A DNA stretch of 64,000 bases from Fuerstiella sp. (GCA_022843805.1 JALHMY010000009.1:14192-78191); one strand, 5' to 3'; shown: positions 1 to 8,916, counted from the stretch's first letter. Notes: generated from the sequence alone by a model not told the origin. A program made the numbers and translations.

Positions 1-665
1 GGGGCCGCTCTGTTTTTTTACCCCCCGCGCCCCACGTCTCCAAACAATGGTCGTCGGCAATTATCAAAGATCCTGTTGACGGCGCAGTGGTTGTCGGAAC
101 GACCGGCCTTCAGGGAGATGAACAGTCCGATCTCGTGCATCATGGCGGAAGCGACAAAGCTGTCCTCGCCTATGCGTTGTCGCACTATGCGTACTGGAAT
201 GCACGCTATCCGGAACTCGCGTTCCAGCCCGGGGGCTTTGGCGAAAACCTGACAGTTTCGGGTATGGACGAGAGCGATTGTTGCGTCGGTGACATCTTTG
301 AAACGGGCAGTTGTCTGTTTGAGGTGTCTCAGCCTCGCCAGCCCTGCTGGAAGCTATCGCGTCGCTGGGAAATACCGAGTCTTGCTCAGGAGGTTCAGGA
401 CGAGCGACGAACCGGCTGGTATCTGCGAGTACTGCAATCTGGGGAAATCAGAGCCGGAGAACTGCTAATGCTGTGTCAGCGACCGAATCCTGAGTTTACC
501 ATCGCCCGAGCCTTGGCCACCATGTACGCGAAGCCTCGAAGTTCGATCGATGATCTACAGCTTGCTAAGCTCCCTCAACTGTCCGAAGCGTGGAAGCAGA
601 ACCTCATATCACACACAACTCAGAATTCCCGAATCAAAGATGCGGAGAGGCTCACGGGGCATTGA
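1..665 (+). CDS. yiiM: MOSC domain protein, YiiM-type (5' end outside window)
   Basis: The reading frame is open from the window edge (codons in phase with position 3), so the true start lies upstream; the ATG at 87 is internal. The N-terminal stretch around the motif WSSAIIKDPV, followed by GDEQSDLVHHGGSDKAV, is the typical start of YiiM-like MOSC proteins. The conserved cysteine in RQPCWKLSRR is present; in this family it is the proposed site for molybdenum cofactor or sulfur binding. The C-terminal ~60 residues match the 3-alpha extension. The family is linked to reduction of N-hydroxylated compounds or Moco-related sulfur transfer. It converges on the nap cluster, a molybdoenzyme operon, but sits on the other strand, so a functional link is only suggestive. 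Confidence 0.8.
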   Translation, partial: GRSVFLPPAPHVSKQWSSAIIKDPVDGAVVVGTTGLQGDEQSDLVHHGGSDKAVLAYALSHYAYWNARYPELAFQPGGFGENLTVSGMDESDCCVGDIFETGSCLFEVSQPRQPCWKLSRRWEIPSLAQEVQDERRTGWYLRVLQSGEIRAGELLMLCQRPNPEFTIARALATMYAKPRSSIDDLQLAKLPQLSEAWKQNLISHTTQNSRIKDAERLTGH

Positions 666-686
666 TGGAAGGAATAGTTTGCATCT

Positions 687-1166
687 TCACACGCCTCGGT
701 GCTGAATTCGCACAAGGCGAAATCCGTTGTCTGAACGTTCCAGAGTGTCGATCCAGTTCGATTCTTCCCAGCGATAACGAACTTGAACGCGGGCAATGGT
801 TCCGGCCACCAGGGAAATCATCGCGGTCTTGAGTTGATCGGCCGATGCTACGGAACTGGCTGAGGTTCTCTGAGCGTTGGGGAGTCGCTGCATCAGCAGC
901 ACATTTGAGGCCAGCAATTCAATATCAGAGAAAAGTTGTTCAATCTGCTCTTTCGATAGCAGGCTTTCACACATGGGCGGCAATTCTGAAAGGTTAATGC
1001 CTCCATGATTCTCTGGGGCGGCCATTGGCCGCAACGCCTCCTGAGCGTGTCCGATGATCGGTTCGCGAGACGGCGCGGGGACACTGATGACGGGCGTCTT
1101 CATATCGTCGCGTGAAGGACGCAGGCGAAACCAGTCGCGACGGGACATTTTCGTGTTCTCTGTCAT
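687..1166 (-). CDS. Hypothetical protein downstream of napB
   Basis: A 159-residue protein I do not recognise. The N-terminus has a basic RRDWFRLR segment, the middle is helical and rich in Leu and Met, and no cysteine pairs, haem motifs or membrane spans are visible. It starts 8 nt after the stop of the napB-like gene and is therefore probably the last gene of the napDAB operon. The ATG at 1148 (MSRRDWF) with GAGAA upstream is an alternative start. A role in Nap maturation or electron transfer is a guess from position only. Confidence 0.6.
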   Translation of the reverse strand: MTENTKMSRRDWFRLRPSRDDMKTPVISVPAPSREPIIGHAQEALRPMAAPENHGGINLSELPPMCESLLSKEQIEQLFSDIELLASNVLLMQRLPNAQRTSASSVASADQLKTAMISLVAGTIARVQVRYRWEESNWIDTLERSDNGFRLVRIQHRGV

Positions 1167-1173
1167 CGAAGCA

Positions 1174-1962
1174 CTACTTTCTGATCTGTGGTCCGGGGAG
1201 AAACGTCGGTTCCGCGCTCATCAGAGTCTGCTCCATTGCAGCGGCTGGTGTGTGACATTGCTGGCAGTTGTTTCGCCATGGATGAGTTGTGCGAATGCCT
1301 TGTCGACCTTCGTAACCATGACAACTCATGCAGTCTGTTCGCATCCATGTGGTGTGCGGAATCTGTGGCGGGGCCCCCGGGAATGCTCGTGGTCCGGAGG
1401 TGGGAGCAGGCAGTCCGGCAAAAGAATTTTCTCGAAACAACTCGGAGGGCAAATGTCGCGAGTGACTTTCGACGTGGCACTGTGTGCAGTTCGTTAGAAA
1501 CTGATGCGACATCCGTGGTATTCGGATCGTTGAAGCGACGGCACCCGTCTGATGGCACGCAACGCACGCGGCATCCGTTTGCTGGTCAATGGAATGTGGC
1601 ACTGTTGGAGGTGCCCCGTTGAACGCACGATTTCGGCCGCGTTGCTCAAGGGCCATCAGTTTGTCTTCGAGAGTGATCTTGAATTCAGCCAGCGGCTCAA
1701 AAGTGGATTTCAGGGACGTTAGATGTGACTGCTGCATGTCGGTCCGTGATGTGGCGGCCATTTCAGAATAATGGGTTGCCCGGATCACGCCTTCTTCCGT
1801 TGGCCGACTCTGCATTCCTGGCAGGCTTGATCGTGAAGATGCGGAATCTGAAGCCGTGATCTTCATCGGTCCCTGGAGTCCCGTGAAGAATCCCACAACG
1901 GCAACGGACACTACGATAAATGCGATCAGCAGTGTGCGGCTCGGTTTTCGTCGGCGGCTCAT
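1174..1962 (-). CDS. napB: NapB-like periplasmic cytochrome c, four haem sites
   Basis: This is the predicted electron-transfer subunit of the periplasmic nitrate reductase. Residues about 9-29 form an N-terminal membrane anchor or signal after a basic MSRRRKPSR start. Four CxxCH haem c motifs start at residues 133, 159, 211 and 233. The last pair has the family hallmark HPWR-NNCQQCH of NapB. NapB normally binds two haems. Here an upstream block (about 117-171) repeats the pattern of the downstream block (about 197-245): each begins GAPP-x-(V/I)PH, then CxxCH, then a basic-aromatic segment and a second CxxCH. The gene therefore looks like an internal tandem duplication of a di-haem module. 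The start overlaps the napA stop by 4 nt, indicating translational coupling. Confidence 0.85.
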   Translation of the reverse strand: MSRRRKPSRTLLIAFIVVSVAVVGFFTGLQGPMKITASDSASSRSSLPGMQSRPTEEGVIRATHYSEMAATSRTDMQQSHLTSLKSTFEPLAEFKITLEDKLMALEQRGRNRAFNGAPPTVPHSIDQQTDAACVACHQTGAVASTIRIPRMSHQFLTNCTQCHVESHSRHLPSELFRENSFAGLPAPTSGPRAFPGAPPQIPHTTWMRTDCMSCHGYEGRQGIRTTHPWRNNCQQCHTPAAAMEQTLMSAEPTFLPGPQIRK

Positions 1963-4388
1963 GCGTGCACCTTACTAATGCGCACAGCGGCTTTCTTGTA
2001 GTCTGGCTGTTTCGAGAAAGGATCAACCGCATCAAGTGTTAAGTCGTTGATTAGTAGTGTTTCATCGAAAAACGGAACAAAGACGGTCCCCTTCGGTGGC
2101 TTTCCTCGCCCATCAATCCAGACTGATATTTCGAGTGACCCACGACGAGATTCCATTCTGATGCGATCCCCATTTTTCAGTCCGTAACTGGACGCGTCGT
2201 CGGGATGAAGTTCCGCATAGGCCCGTGGCATGGCGCGACTGAGTTCAGGAATCCGTCGCGTCATTGAGCCGGAATGCCAATGCTCCAGAACTCGGCCAGT
2301 ACACAGCATCAACGGAAATTCCGCGTCCGGCACTTCCGCTGGTGCGATCCACGGATGAAACCAGATTTGTGCACGGTCATCGTGAGTCGAGGAATGGTAG
2401 AACTGAATCTCTTTGCCTGCCGCCACGTACGGATCAGAACCTTCGGAGAAGCGGAACTGAGTTTCCTTCCATTCGCCATTGTGTTCGACAACGGGCCACC
2501 GCAAGCCTCTGGCCTTCACGTATTCGCCGTAGGGCGCCAGATCCTTGTGCTTGAAGCGAGTAAACTTTCGATACTCTTCAAACAGATGTTTGTCCACATT
2601 GGTGTCGTAGTAGTGTTCCCATTCCCAAATCGGGACGACACCTCCATCAGCGTCCTTGACCTCGAAGAGAAACTGACCATTTCGATCTTTCATTCCCTCG
2701 ACGCCGCGCGTCAGGAGTTCATGAGCGACTGCAATCGTCTGCCAGCAGTCATCGCGAGCCTCGCCGGGCGGATTTACCATTTTGAACCACTGCTGAGTTC
2801 GACGTTCAGAATTGCCAACCATTCCGTTTTTTTCAACCCACATGGCGGACGGCAGAATCAAATCGGCCAGTCGCGTTGTCGCGGTGGGATAGACGTCGCT
2901 GACAATCAGGAACTTGTCTTCCAGACCTGCCTTGCTGTCTCCCTTCGGGTTGAACAGCTTGTTCAGGTTGGGCAGAGTTTGTCCTGGATTCGTGACCTGA
3001 ACCCAGATAGTTCCGATGTCCCCGCCTTCGCTTGTCGGAGTACAGAAACTCTCCCACATTTTTACGGTGTGGTGTCCGGGAACTGAGTTGATTCGCCCCG
3101 GAGGAACCTGCCAAATTTCTTCTGCCTTGGTCCGATTCTCAGCGTCAGTGACAACTAGGCCCCCAGGCAGCGCGTGCGAAAGAGTTCCAACTTCTCGAAC
3201 TGTCCCGCAGGCCGATGGTTGACCAGTCAGGCTTGTCGGTGCATTGCCGGGTGTTCCAAAATGTCCGCTGAGCAGATGGATCCCGTGAACCATCGTATTG
3301 ATCGCAGTGCCGCGAGTGTGCTGGTTCATTCCCATACACCACAGCGATGTGATCCTGAGTTTCCGGTTGCCAAATAGATCTGCCAGCATCCGAATTTGAG
3401 AGGCAGGTACGCCAGACAATTGTTCGACATGCTCAGGCGTGTAAGTCTCAAGCAGTGTCTTGTATTCGGCGAACGAGATGACCTTTCCGTGCAAATTCGG
3501 ATTGGCATCATCCGGAGCCTTGAAGCTGCAGAATGAATCCACAAACTTCTGATCATAGGTGCCGTTCTTGATCAAAAGGTGAGCAATCCCGTTGGCGATC
3601 GCAAGGTCGCCGTGCCCTTTCATTTCGAGGTAATGCTGGCATGCTTCTGTGGTTCGAGTTCGCCGAGTGCCAATATCGATCAACGTCACCTTTTCCCCGC
3701 GACTGCGCCGGTCGATGACTCGTGAGAAAAGCACTGGATGCATTTCGGCCGGGTTATTGCCCCACATGATCAACACATCACATGCGTCCAGGTCGTCATA
3801 ACAGCCTGCGGGCTCATCAACGCCATACGTTGCCAGAAATCCTGTAACCGCTGAAGCCATGCAAAGCCGAGCGTTGGGGTCGATGTGATTATTTGACAGC
3901 CCGCCTTTCATGAACTTCTGGGCCGCATAGCCTTCGGGAATCGTCCACTGGCCGGAACCGTAGAAGGCGAATCTCTCCGGGGCTGCCTGAATTCGATCCG
4001 CAATGATCCGGATGGCTTCCTGCCAGGAAATTTCCCGATAACTGTCTCCGTCGCGCAGCAGAGGTTTGGTCAACCGATCTTTGCCATAAAGAGCTGCGCC
4101 GACGTGATAGCCTTTGACGCACAGCAAGCCCTTGTTCACGTCAGCATTGCGGTCGCCGGCAATGGCGACAACTTTGCCTTGCTGGACGCCGACCTGCACA
4201 TGGCATCCCGTGCCGCAGAAGCGACATGGGGCCTTCTGCCAGTCAACCCCCGTTGCTGGCTCATCAGCAAGGATCGGCAACGCAAAGCTGGCTCCTCCAG
4301 CGATGGCCGCCGCGGCAGCCATTGCGGAAGCCTTGATAAATTCTCGACGCTGAACAACACCGTCCTGAGTGTCAGGTTTACGACTCAT
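1959..4388 (-). CDS. napA: Periplasmic nitrate reductase catalytic subunit NapA
   Basis: NapA reduces nitrate to nitrite in the periplasm using a bis-MGD molybdenum centre and one [4Fe-4S] cluster. The N-terminus has a Tat signal with RREFIKAS followed by an Ala-rich hydrophobic stretch. Cluster cysteines are at residues 55, 58, 62 and 90 (CRFCGTGC and LLC). Cys176 in NARLCMAS fits the Mo-coordinating cysteine of the NapA family. The MopB C-terminal domain is present (GRVLEHWHSGSMTRR). At 809 residues it has full family length. It overlaps napD by 4 nt upstream and the napB-like gene by 4 nt downstream. Confidence 0.95.
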   Translation of the reverse strand: MSRKPDTQDGVVQRREFIKASAMAAAAAIAGGASFALPILADEPATGVDWQKAPCRFCGTGCHVQVGVQQGKVVAIAGDRNADVNKGLLCVKGYHVGAALYGKDRLTKPLLRDGDSYREISWQEAIRIIADRIQAAPERFAFYGSGQWTIPEGYAAQKFMKGGLSNNHIDPNARLCMASAVTGFLATYGVDEPAGCYDDLDACDVLIMWGNNPAEMHPVLFSRVIDRRSRGEKVTLIDIGTRRTRTTEACQHYLEMKGHGDLAIANGIAHLLIKNGTYDQKFVDSFCSFKAPDDANPNLHGKVISFAEYKTLLETYTPEHVEQLSGVPASQIRMLADLFGNRKLRITSLWCMGMNQHTRGTAINTMVHGIHLLSGHFGTPGNAPTSLTGQPSACGTVREVGTLSHALPGGLVVTDAENRTKAEEIWQVPPGRINSVPGHHTVKMWESFCTPTSEGGDIGTIWVQVTNPGQTLPNLNKLFNPKGDSKAGLEDKFLIVSDVYPTATTRLADLILPSAMWVEKNGMVGNSERRTQQWFKMVNPPGEARDDCWQTIAVAHELLTRGVEGMKDRNGQFLFEVKDADGGVVPIWEWEHYYDTNVDKHLFEEYRKFTRFKHKDLAPYGEYVKARGLRWPVVEHNGEWKETQFRFSEGSDPYVAAGKEIQFYHSSTHDDRAQIWFHPWIAPAEVPDAEFPLMLCTGRVLEHWHSGSMTRRIPELSRAMPRAYAELHPDDASSYGLKNGDRIRMESRRGSLEISVWIDGRGKPPKGTVFVPFFDETLLINDLTLDAVDPFSKQPDYKKAAVRISKVHA

Positions 4389-4669
4389 TGACCAGTCGTC
4401 TTTCCAATCGGAGCCACAACGTTATCGCAGGGCTCGTCTTCAAAATGAACAAAAACAACATCCACAAACGCGACACCAACAATGGACTGCAATCTGCGAG
4501 TCGTCTCTTCCAGCGAATCGGGATCGGTCGAATCAATCAGAATGGGTATCCGATGCGAGAACGATTCGCCTTCACAGAGCTGCACTCCCGGTATCTGCGC
4601 AATCTGCTTCGCAACGCCGGAAGAACCAGCGACGGCACAGTCAAGAGTGACAACAAGGCTTGCGATCAT
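4385..4669 (-). CDS. napD: NapD, chaperone for NapA Tat signal
   Basis: A 94-residue protein with the ferredoxin-like NapD pattern: MIASLVVTLD at the N-terminus, the IPGVQLCEGE segment and a C-terminal VDVVFVHFED strand. NapD binds the Tat signal of NapA and delays export until the cofactor is inserted. It is the first gene of the minus-strand nap operon and overlaps napA by 4 nt. The upstream intergenic region is shared with the divergent Rrf2 regulator gene. Confidence 0.88.
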   Translation of the reverse strand: MIASLVVTLDCAVAGSSGVAKQIAQIPGVQLCEGESFSHRIPILIDSTDPDSLEETTRRLQSIVGVAFVDVVFVHFEDEPCDNVVAPIGKTTGQ

Positions 4670-4683
4670 GAGAACTCATCTTT

Positions 4684-4758
4684 AGTCAGGAATGACTGCC
4701 ACTAGAATCCTGATTGCGGACTCATCTTGCAATTCCAGACAAAGAAGTCTACATTTGC
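4684..4758. promoter_or_regulatory. Divergent napD / Rrf2 control region with inverted repeats
   Basis: The gap between napD and the Rrf2 gene holds two dyads. AGTCA-ggaa-TGACT spans 4684-4697. GCAA-N4-AGAC-aaagaa-GTCT-N4-TTGC spans 4729-4758 and ends just before the regulator ATG at 4763. The left half TTGCAATTCCAGAC resembles the left arm of the hmp-side palindrome (TTTCAATTCTACAC, 11 of 14 matching). Binding by an Rrf2 protein is an inference; no footprint-quality evidence exists in sequence alone. Confidence 0.4.
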
Positions 4759-4762
4759 GCCC

Positions 4763-5212
4763 ATGATTTCGTCAACAGCGACATATGCACTTCGCGCGGT
4801 TGTCTACCTGGCCAGTCAGCCGGGTAAGTATGTTTGTCGATCGGAGATTTCCGATGCGACTCTCGTGCCGCACGAATACCTCCTGAAAGTGCTGAACTTG
4901 CTGGATGTGGCAGAGATTGTTGAGTCGCGTCGTGGGCCGGGTGGTGGATATCGCCTGCGTGTGTCGCCGGACGAATTGAGTTCGCTGCGTGTTGTGCTGG
5001 CGGTCGATTCCATACCTAGACTCAAGAGTTGTCCTCTTGGGATACCCGGACACAAAAAACTATGTCCTCTTCACAAGCTGCTGGATGAAGCCGCAAGGCG
5101 TGTCGAGGAGGCTTTTGCTGAAGTCAACATATCAGATCTCCTCCGGAAGAAGCGTTCGCGAGATTGCGACTTCACAAAGATTAACTCGGTCTTAACAGGC
5201 GTTGATGCATAA
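4763..5212 (+). CDS. Rrf2-family transcriptional regulator
   Basis: The start at 4763 (MISSTATYALRAVVYLA) gives the classical Rrf2 N-terminus; the ATG at 4727 would add 12 unconserved residues. The winged helix contains the wing signature SRRGPGGGYRL. Two cysteines in SCPLGIPGHKKLCPLH are candidate ligands for an Fe-S cluster, as in NsrR and IscR, although the usual three-cysteine spacing is not obvious. A second Rrf2 protein in this window (9662-10090) has the same CPLG-x7-CPLH arrangement, so they are probably paralogues sensing related signals such as NO. It lies divergent from napDAB and ends within the ATG of the tetrahaem cytochrome gene, so it is probably the first gene of that operon. 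Confidence 0.85.
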   Translation: MISSTATYALRAVVYLASQPGKYVCRSEISDATLVPHEYLLKVLNLLDVAEIVESRRGPGGGYRLRVSPDELSSLRVVLAVDSIPRLKSCPLGIPGHKKLCPLHKLLDEAARRVEEAFAEVNISDLLRKKRSRDCDFTKINSVLTGVDA

Positions 5213-5907
5213 TGGCGGGGTCGCGTGGCGTGATTATTTCGGTGATGTTGCTGGCAATGCTGGCAGGAGCCGCCGTAGCGGTGCAACTTCGAGCGTCGTC
5301 CGTTGTGGCAGACGGTGCTGTGGCGTCCGAACCGACGCCGAATGATCCACCGGCTGATCCTTCAGCGAGCCAAGTCGCAACGTCAGCGGTCCGTTCAAGT
5401 AGGGGCGAGGCTCAAAAGACGTTTTCGGTCACCATTCGCAAGCCAGCAGGACCGCCGCGAGTCGCTACGAATCTCAAAGATCTTCATGGTGAGGCAGTGA
5501 CAGTCGCCTGTTCAACGTGTCATTCAACACGTTCTCCCAATCTTCAAAACAAGACTTCACAATCTCTTGATGAATTTCACAGTGGAATGAAATTCTCACA
5601 TGGAACCGTCAGTTGTCTCTCATGCCACAATGCGGCCGACTATGACTCACTGCAGCTTGCCGACGGACATCGAGTCGAATTCACCGACGTTATGACTCTG
5701 TGCGGCCAATGTCATGGCCCGCAAATGAAAGATTTTGAACACGGCGTGCACGGCGGACTCAACGGTTACTGGGATCTGAGCCGTGGTCCGCAGCAGAAAA
5801 ACAACTGTGTGGATTGCCACAATCCTCATACACCGCAGTTCCCGAAGATGCAGCCCACATTCAAACCCAAAGACCGATTTCTCGAACAGTCGAGGTCAGA
5901 GCATTGA
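5212..5907 (+). CDS. Tetrahaem c-type cytochrome of a quinol:Nap electron-transfer module
   Basis: A 231-residue exported protein: hydrophobic N-terminus (residues about 7-25), a Pro/Ala/Ser-rich linker, then four CxxCH motifs (CSTCH, CLSCH, CGQCH, CVDCH). Further histidines next to them could serve as distal ligands. The ATG shares bases with the upstream Rrf2 stop (TAATG), and the downstream ferredoxin start overlaps its stop (TTGA), so the three genes are translationally coupled. Together with the next two genes it resembles a cytochrome/NrfC/NrfD complex. It probably passes electrons from the membrane module to NapAB, because no NapC-type gene is present. That assignment is by context. 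Confidence 0.75.
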   Translation: MAGSRGVIISVMLLAMLAGAAVAVQLRASSVVADGAVASEPTPNDPPADPSASQVATSAVRSSRGEAQKTFSVTIRKPAGPPRVATNLKDLHGEAVTVACSTCHSTRSPNLQNKTSQSLDEFHSGMKFSHGTVSCLSCHNAADYDSLQLADGHRVEFTDVMTLCGQCHGPQMKDFEHGVHGGLNGYWDLSRGPQQKNNCVDCHNPHTPQFPKMQPTFKPKDRFLEQSRSEH

Positions 5908-6875
5908 CCACTGACAACACTTCCCCACAAGAACCGCACGACGGCGAATATCTCAAACCTTTGCTTCCGATTCTCGACCAGCATTCGACTCGTCGCACGC
6001 TCCTGAAAACAGCCGGAGCTGCGCTGGGGCTCGCCGCATTTGGCGAAGCTCTGTCGCCGCTGATGGTGATTCCGGAAAACGTCTCCGTCGATGAATTCCT
6101 GCAGCAGCACTACAAAGAGCTTACTGACGAGGATAAAAAGAAAGTCTTCGCACGTCTTGAAGCCGAAACAAAAGAACGTTTCGGTGCAGACGTAACGATC
6201 ACAGATTCAAAACCAATTCCCGGTGTCCGTTTTGCGTATGCCATCAACGTCAGCAAGTGCAATGGCAACGGCAAGTGCATGGAGGCCTGTAACAAAGAAA
6301 ACAATCATCATCGAGGAGTTGATCAGTCATACATCCGCGTGCTGGAGATGACTAAAGGCTCTATGGACATGGAGAACGGATCGACAACGTACGATCACAC
6401 GGTTCCGCAGGACGACAAGTTCTACTTACCGGTGCAGTGTCAGCAGTGTGACAATCCTCCCTGCGTGTCAGCCTGTCCGATTGAGGCGACCTGGAAAGAA
6501 GATGACGGCATCGTTGTCGTTGATTACAACTGGTGTATCGGTTGTCGCTACTGTGAAGCCGCCTGTCCGTACCACGCCCGTCGATTCAATTGGGAACTTC
6601 CCGAGATTCCAGCGGAAGAAGTGAATCCGAATCAGGGATACCTGTCCAATCGCATTCGTCCTCAGGGGGCGATGGAGAAGTGTCACTTCTGTCTGCATCG
6701 AACACGCGAAGGTCGTGCTCCAGCCTGCCAGGAAGCCTGCCCAACCGGCGCACGTGTCTTCGGTGATCTGAATGACCCGGACTCTGCGATCAACTATGTC
6801 CTAAAGAACAAACGAGTCTTTGTGCTGAAAGAGGAACTAGGGACGAAGCCGAGCTTCTTCTACTTCTTCGATTAG
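5904..6875 (+). CDS. Tat-exported 4x[4Fe-4S] ferredoxin subunit (NrfC/DsrO-like)
   Basis: I chose the TTG at 5904, which overlaps the preceding stop as TTGA and has GAGG about 9 nt upstream; the ATG at 5814 would overlap the cytochrome gene by 94 nt. The protein has a Tat-like signal (STRRTLLKTAGAALGLAA). Four cysteine clusters follow: CNGNGKCMEAC, CQQCDNPPCVSACP, CIGCRYCEAACP and CHFCLHRTREGRAPACQEAC. This is the four-cubane arrangement of NrfC, DmsB and PsrB proteins. It should sit on the periplasmic face, relaying electrons between the NrfD-type membrane subunit and the tetrahaem cytochrome. Confidence 0.85.
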   Translation: MTTDNTSPQEPHDGEYLKPLLPILDQHSTRRTLLKTAGAALGLAAFGEALSPLMVIPENVSVDEFLQQHYKELTDEDKKKVFARLEAETKERFGADVTITDSKPIPGVRFAYAINVSKCNGNGKCMEACNKENNHHRGVDQSYIRVLEMTKGSMDMENGSTTYDHTVPQDDKFYLPVQCQQCDNPPCVSACPIEATWKEDDGIVVVDYNWCIGCRYCEAACPYHARRFNWELPEIPAEEVNPNQGYLSNRIRPQGAMEKCHFCLHRTREGRAPACQEACPTGARVFGDLNDPDSAINYVLKNKRVFVLKEELGTKPSFFYFFD

Positions 6876-6939
6876 CCTTGGACGGCACACGCTGTTTTTC
6901 AGAAACGCCCGGTATTCCCTTCAACTGGTTCCAGAATTC

Positions 6940-8205
6940 ATGACCGCCAACGCGAGGAAAAAGAGAAACGTCGCAGCACTGAAGCATGCGGTTCGCAGCT
7001 ATCCCGGTTTCCTGTGGTGGGGACTGGGGCAGGCAACCAACGGGGGTCTTGGATTCTACGTCTGGATGATCGTCCTGACGGCCATCGCCTTGGTCGGAGC
7101 GAACGCGTGGGCTCATCAGGTTGCGCGGGGCATGATTGTCACCAATATGACCGACCACGTCAGTTGGGGACTCTATATCGCGAACTTTACGTTCGGAGTC
7201 GGACTTGCGGCCGGTGGCGTCATGATGGTCATCCCCGCCTACCTTTACGATGATGAAGACATGCACAAAGTGGTGATCATCGGCGAAGCCGTCGCCATCG
7301 CTGCCATCGTCATGTGTACGCTCAGCGTTCTGGTGGATCTGGGACGCCCGGATAGATTCTGGCACTTGATGCCGGTCATTGGTCGCGTCAACTGGCCGGT
7401 GTCAATGCTCACCTGGGACGTGATTGTGCTGAACGGCTATCTCGTGATCAATCTGCACATCGTCGGTTACTTGCTCTACATGCGATATCTTGGTCGAAAG
7501 CCCAACCCAAAGTGGTATGTCCCGTTTGTGTTCCTTTCGATCATCTGGGCCATCAGCATTCATACGGTGACAGCGTTTCTCTACTGCGGTCTCGGTGGCC
7601 GTCCATTCTGGAATACGGCACTGCTGGCCCCGCGATTTCTGGCCTCTGCGTTCGTCAGCGGCCCCGCCTTTATCATCCTTGTCATGCGAATTCTCCGCAT
7701 CACGACCGGATTTGCGGCACCACCGAAGCCCGCACGGACGTTGATTCAGATCATTCGCGTCGCCATGACGATCAACCTTGTGATGCTGGCCAGTGAATTG
7801 TTTACACTGTTTTACACGGGCGGAGCCCACGGGGAGTCCGCGAAATATCTCTTCTTTGGAAGCCACGGGCACTACGGACTCGTGCCGTGGATCTGGACGG
7901 CCATCGCCTGCAACCTCATCGGCACGGGCCTGTTCTTCATGCCTGACGCGCTCGAACGCAGCAATACGCGAATTGCTGCCTGCATCCTGTGCATTGTCGG
8001 CATCTGGATCGAAAAAGGCATGGGTTTGATCATTCCGGGGTTTATTCCATCAACATTGCATGAGATCGTGGAGTACACCCCGAGTCTGACGGAATGGAAA
8101 GTCACCGCAGGGATTTGGGCCTTTGGGTTTCTGCTTTTGACCGTCCTGCTGAAGCTGATTACCACCGTTTTCGCTGCCGAGGCTCACAAGACCGAAATTG
8201 CATGA
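6940..8205 (+). CDS. nrfD: NrfD/PsrC-type quinol-binding membrane subunit
   Basis: A 421-residue integral membrane protein with about nine to ten hydrophobic segments, typical of the NrfD/PsrC/DsrP family that oxidises or reduces quinone without haem. Family-like features include the loop MTDHVSWGLYIANFTF and acidic residues between the early helices. It follows the ferredoxin gene by 64 nt. With that ferredoxin and the tetrahaem cytochrome it forms an apparent three-subunit quinol dehydrogenase. The most economical role is electron supply to periplasmic nitrate reductase encoded divergently. Confidence 0.85.
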   Translation: MTANARKKRNVAALKHAVRSYPGFLWWGLGQATNGGLGFYVWMIVLTAIALVGANAWAHQVARGMIVTNMTDHVSWGLYIANFTFGVGLAAGGVMMVIPAYLYDDEDMHKVVIIGEAVAIAAIVMCTLSVLVDLGRPDRFWHLMPVIGRVNWPVSMLTWDVIVLNGYLVINLHIVGYLLYMRYLGRKPNPKWYVPFVFLSIIWAISIHTVTAFLYCGLGGRPFWNTALLAPRFLASAFVSGPAFIILVMRILRITTGFAAPPKPARTLIQIIRVAMTINLVMLASELFTLFYTGGAHGESAKYLFFGSHGHYGLVPWIWTAIACNLIGTGLFFMPDALERSNTRIAACILCIVGIWIEKGMGLIIPGFIPSTLHEIVEYTPSLTEWKVTAGIWAFGFLLLTVLLKLITTVFAAEAHKTEIA

Positions 8206-8258
8206 ATGCAACTGCAGTTCATGACTTCATGCACCTTGCTCTTTCTCCGATTTCATGA

Positions 8259-8834
8259 TCATTCAGCCTGAATGCGTTTGGGTTCTAACGGGATAATCAC
8301 AACAAGCCCAGCTCGGCGATCTTTGGTGCTTTTGCGATCGGGCATATGGCATTTCAGGCAGTGATTGTTGAGCGTAATCGGTGCAGCCCGTCGATACTGG
8401 CTTGCGGTCGACTGTTCATGAGACGGCTTGCCAGACTTCAGGGCGACCACGGCCTCTTTTTCGAATTCGTCTCGGGCTACATTGTCGGTATTCATTGCTT
8501 GCCCTTCGACGACCAGCCATCGCAAAATCACGCCCTCTGCACCCTCGACATCGCGAAGAATTTCGCCCATGGCGGCGGCTGGAATCGGAAGCCCTTCGTC
8601 TTCACGGTAGTAACGATCATGCATCACTCGCAGTGTCGAGTGAATCGTCGTATGCAACGTCTTCGCCTGACGGCGAGCCTCCACAACGGTGAGGCAGGCA
8701 TCAGAGTTCGAGTTCTTCGACCCTGTTGGTGGAACGGTTGGCTCGTCTGCATACATCAGAGATCTGAAGCCCGTGATCGCCACGATCGCAAGGAAGCAAA
8801 ACACCAGGTTGATAAACAAAGAACGGCGCAGCAT
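8259..8834 (-). CDS. DUF3365 (Tll0287-like) haem c sensor/redox protein
   Basis: Start taken at 8834 (MLRRSLF), which directly precedes the signal/anchor and has a GGGGG purine run upstream; an ATG at 8870 adds 12 residues. The mature part has the Tll0287-like pattern: a long helix (TLHTTIHSTLRVMHDRYYR), the A-A-x-Y-R-R-A-A-P-I strand, and a single haem c motif CLKCH near the C-terminus followed by AGLVVIIPL. Such domains fold like PAS domains and bind a single haem. A close paralogue lies just upstream (8917-9546). The neighbouring NO genes suggest NO or redox sensing, which is inference. Confidence 0.75.
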   Translation of the reverse strand: MLRRSLFINLVFCFLAIVAITGFRSLMYADEPTVPPTGSKNSNSDACLTVVEARRQAKTLHTTIHSTLRVMHDRYYREDEGLPIPAAAMGEILRDVEGAEGVILRWLVVEGQAMNTDNVARDEFEKEAVVALKSGKPSHEQSTASQYRRAAPITLNNHCLKCHMPDRKSTKDRRAGLVVIIPLEPKRIQAE

Positions 8835-8916
8835 GCTGGCCCCCGAAAATGAATTCACCGAGATAGTCAAAGACAGACGCTTGAAACCGTCAGCTCGCAG
8901 GATCCAGCAATCCGTA

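Noticed and set aside
6790-7365. Minus-strand ORF (191 codons) opposite the ferredoxin and NrfD genes
   Set aside because: Antisense shadow; the plus strand carries strong family motifs across the whole interval.
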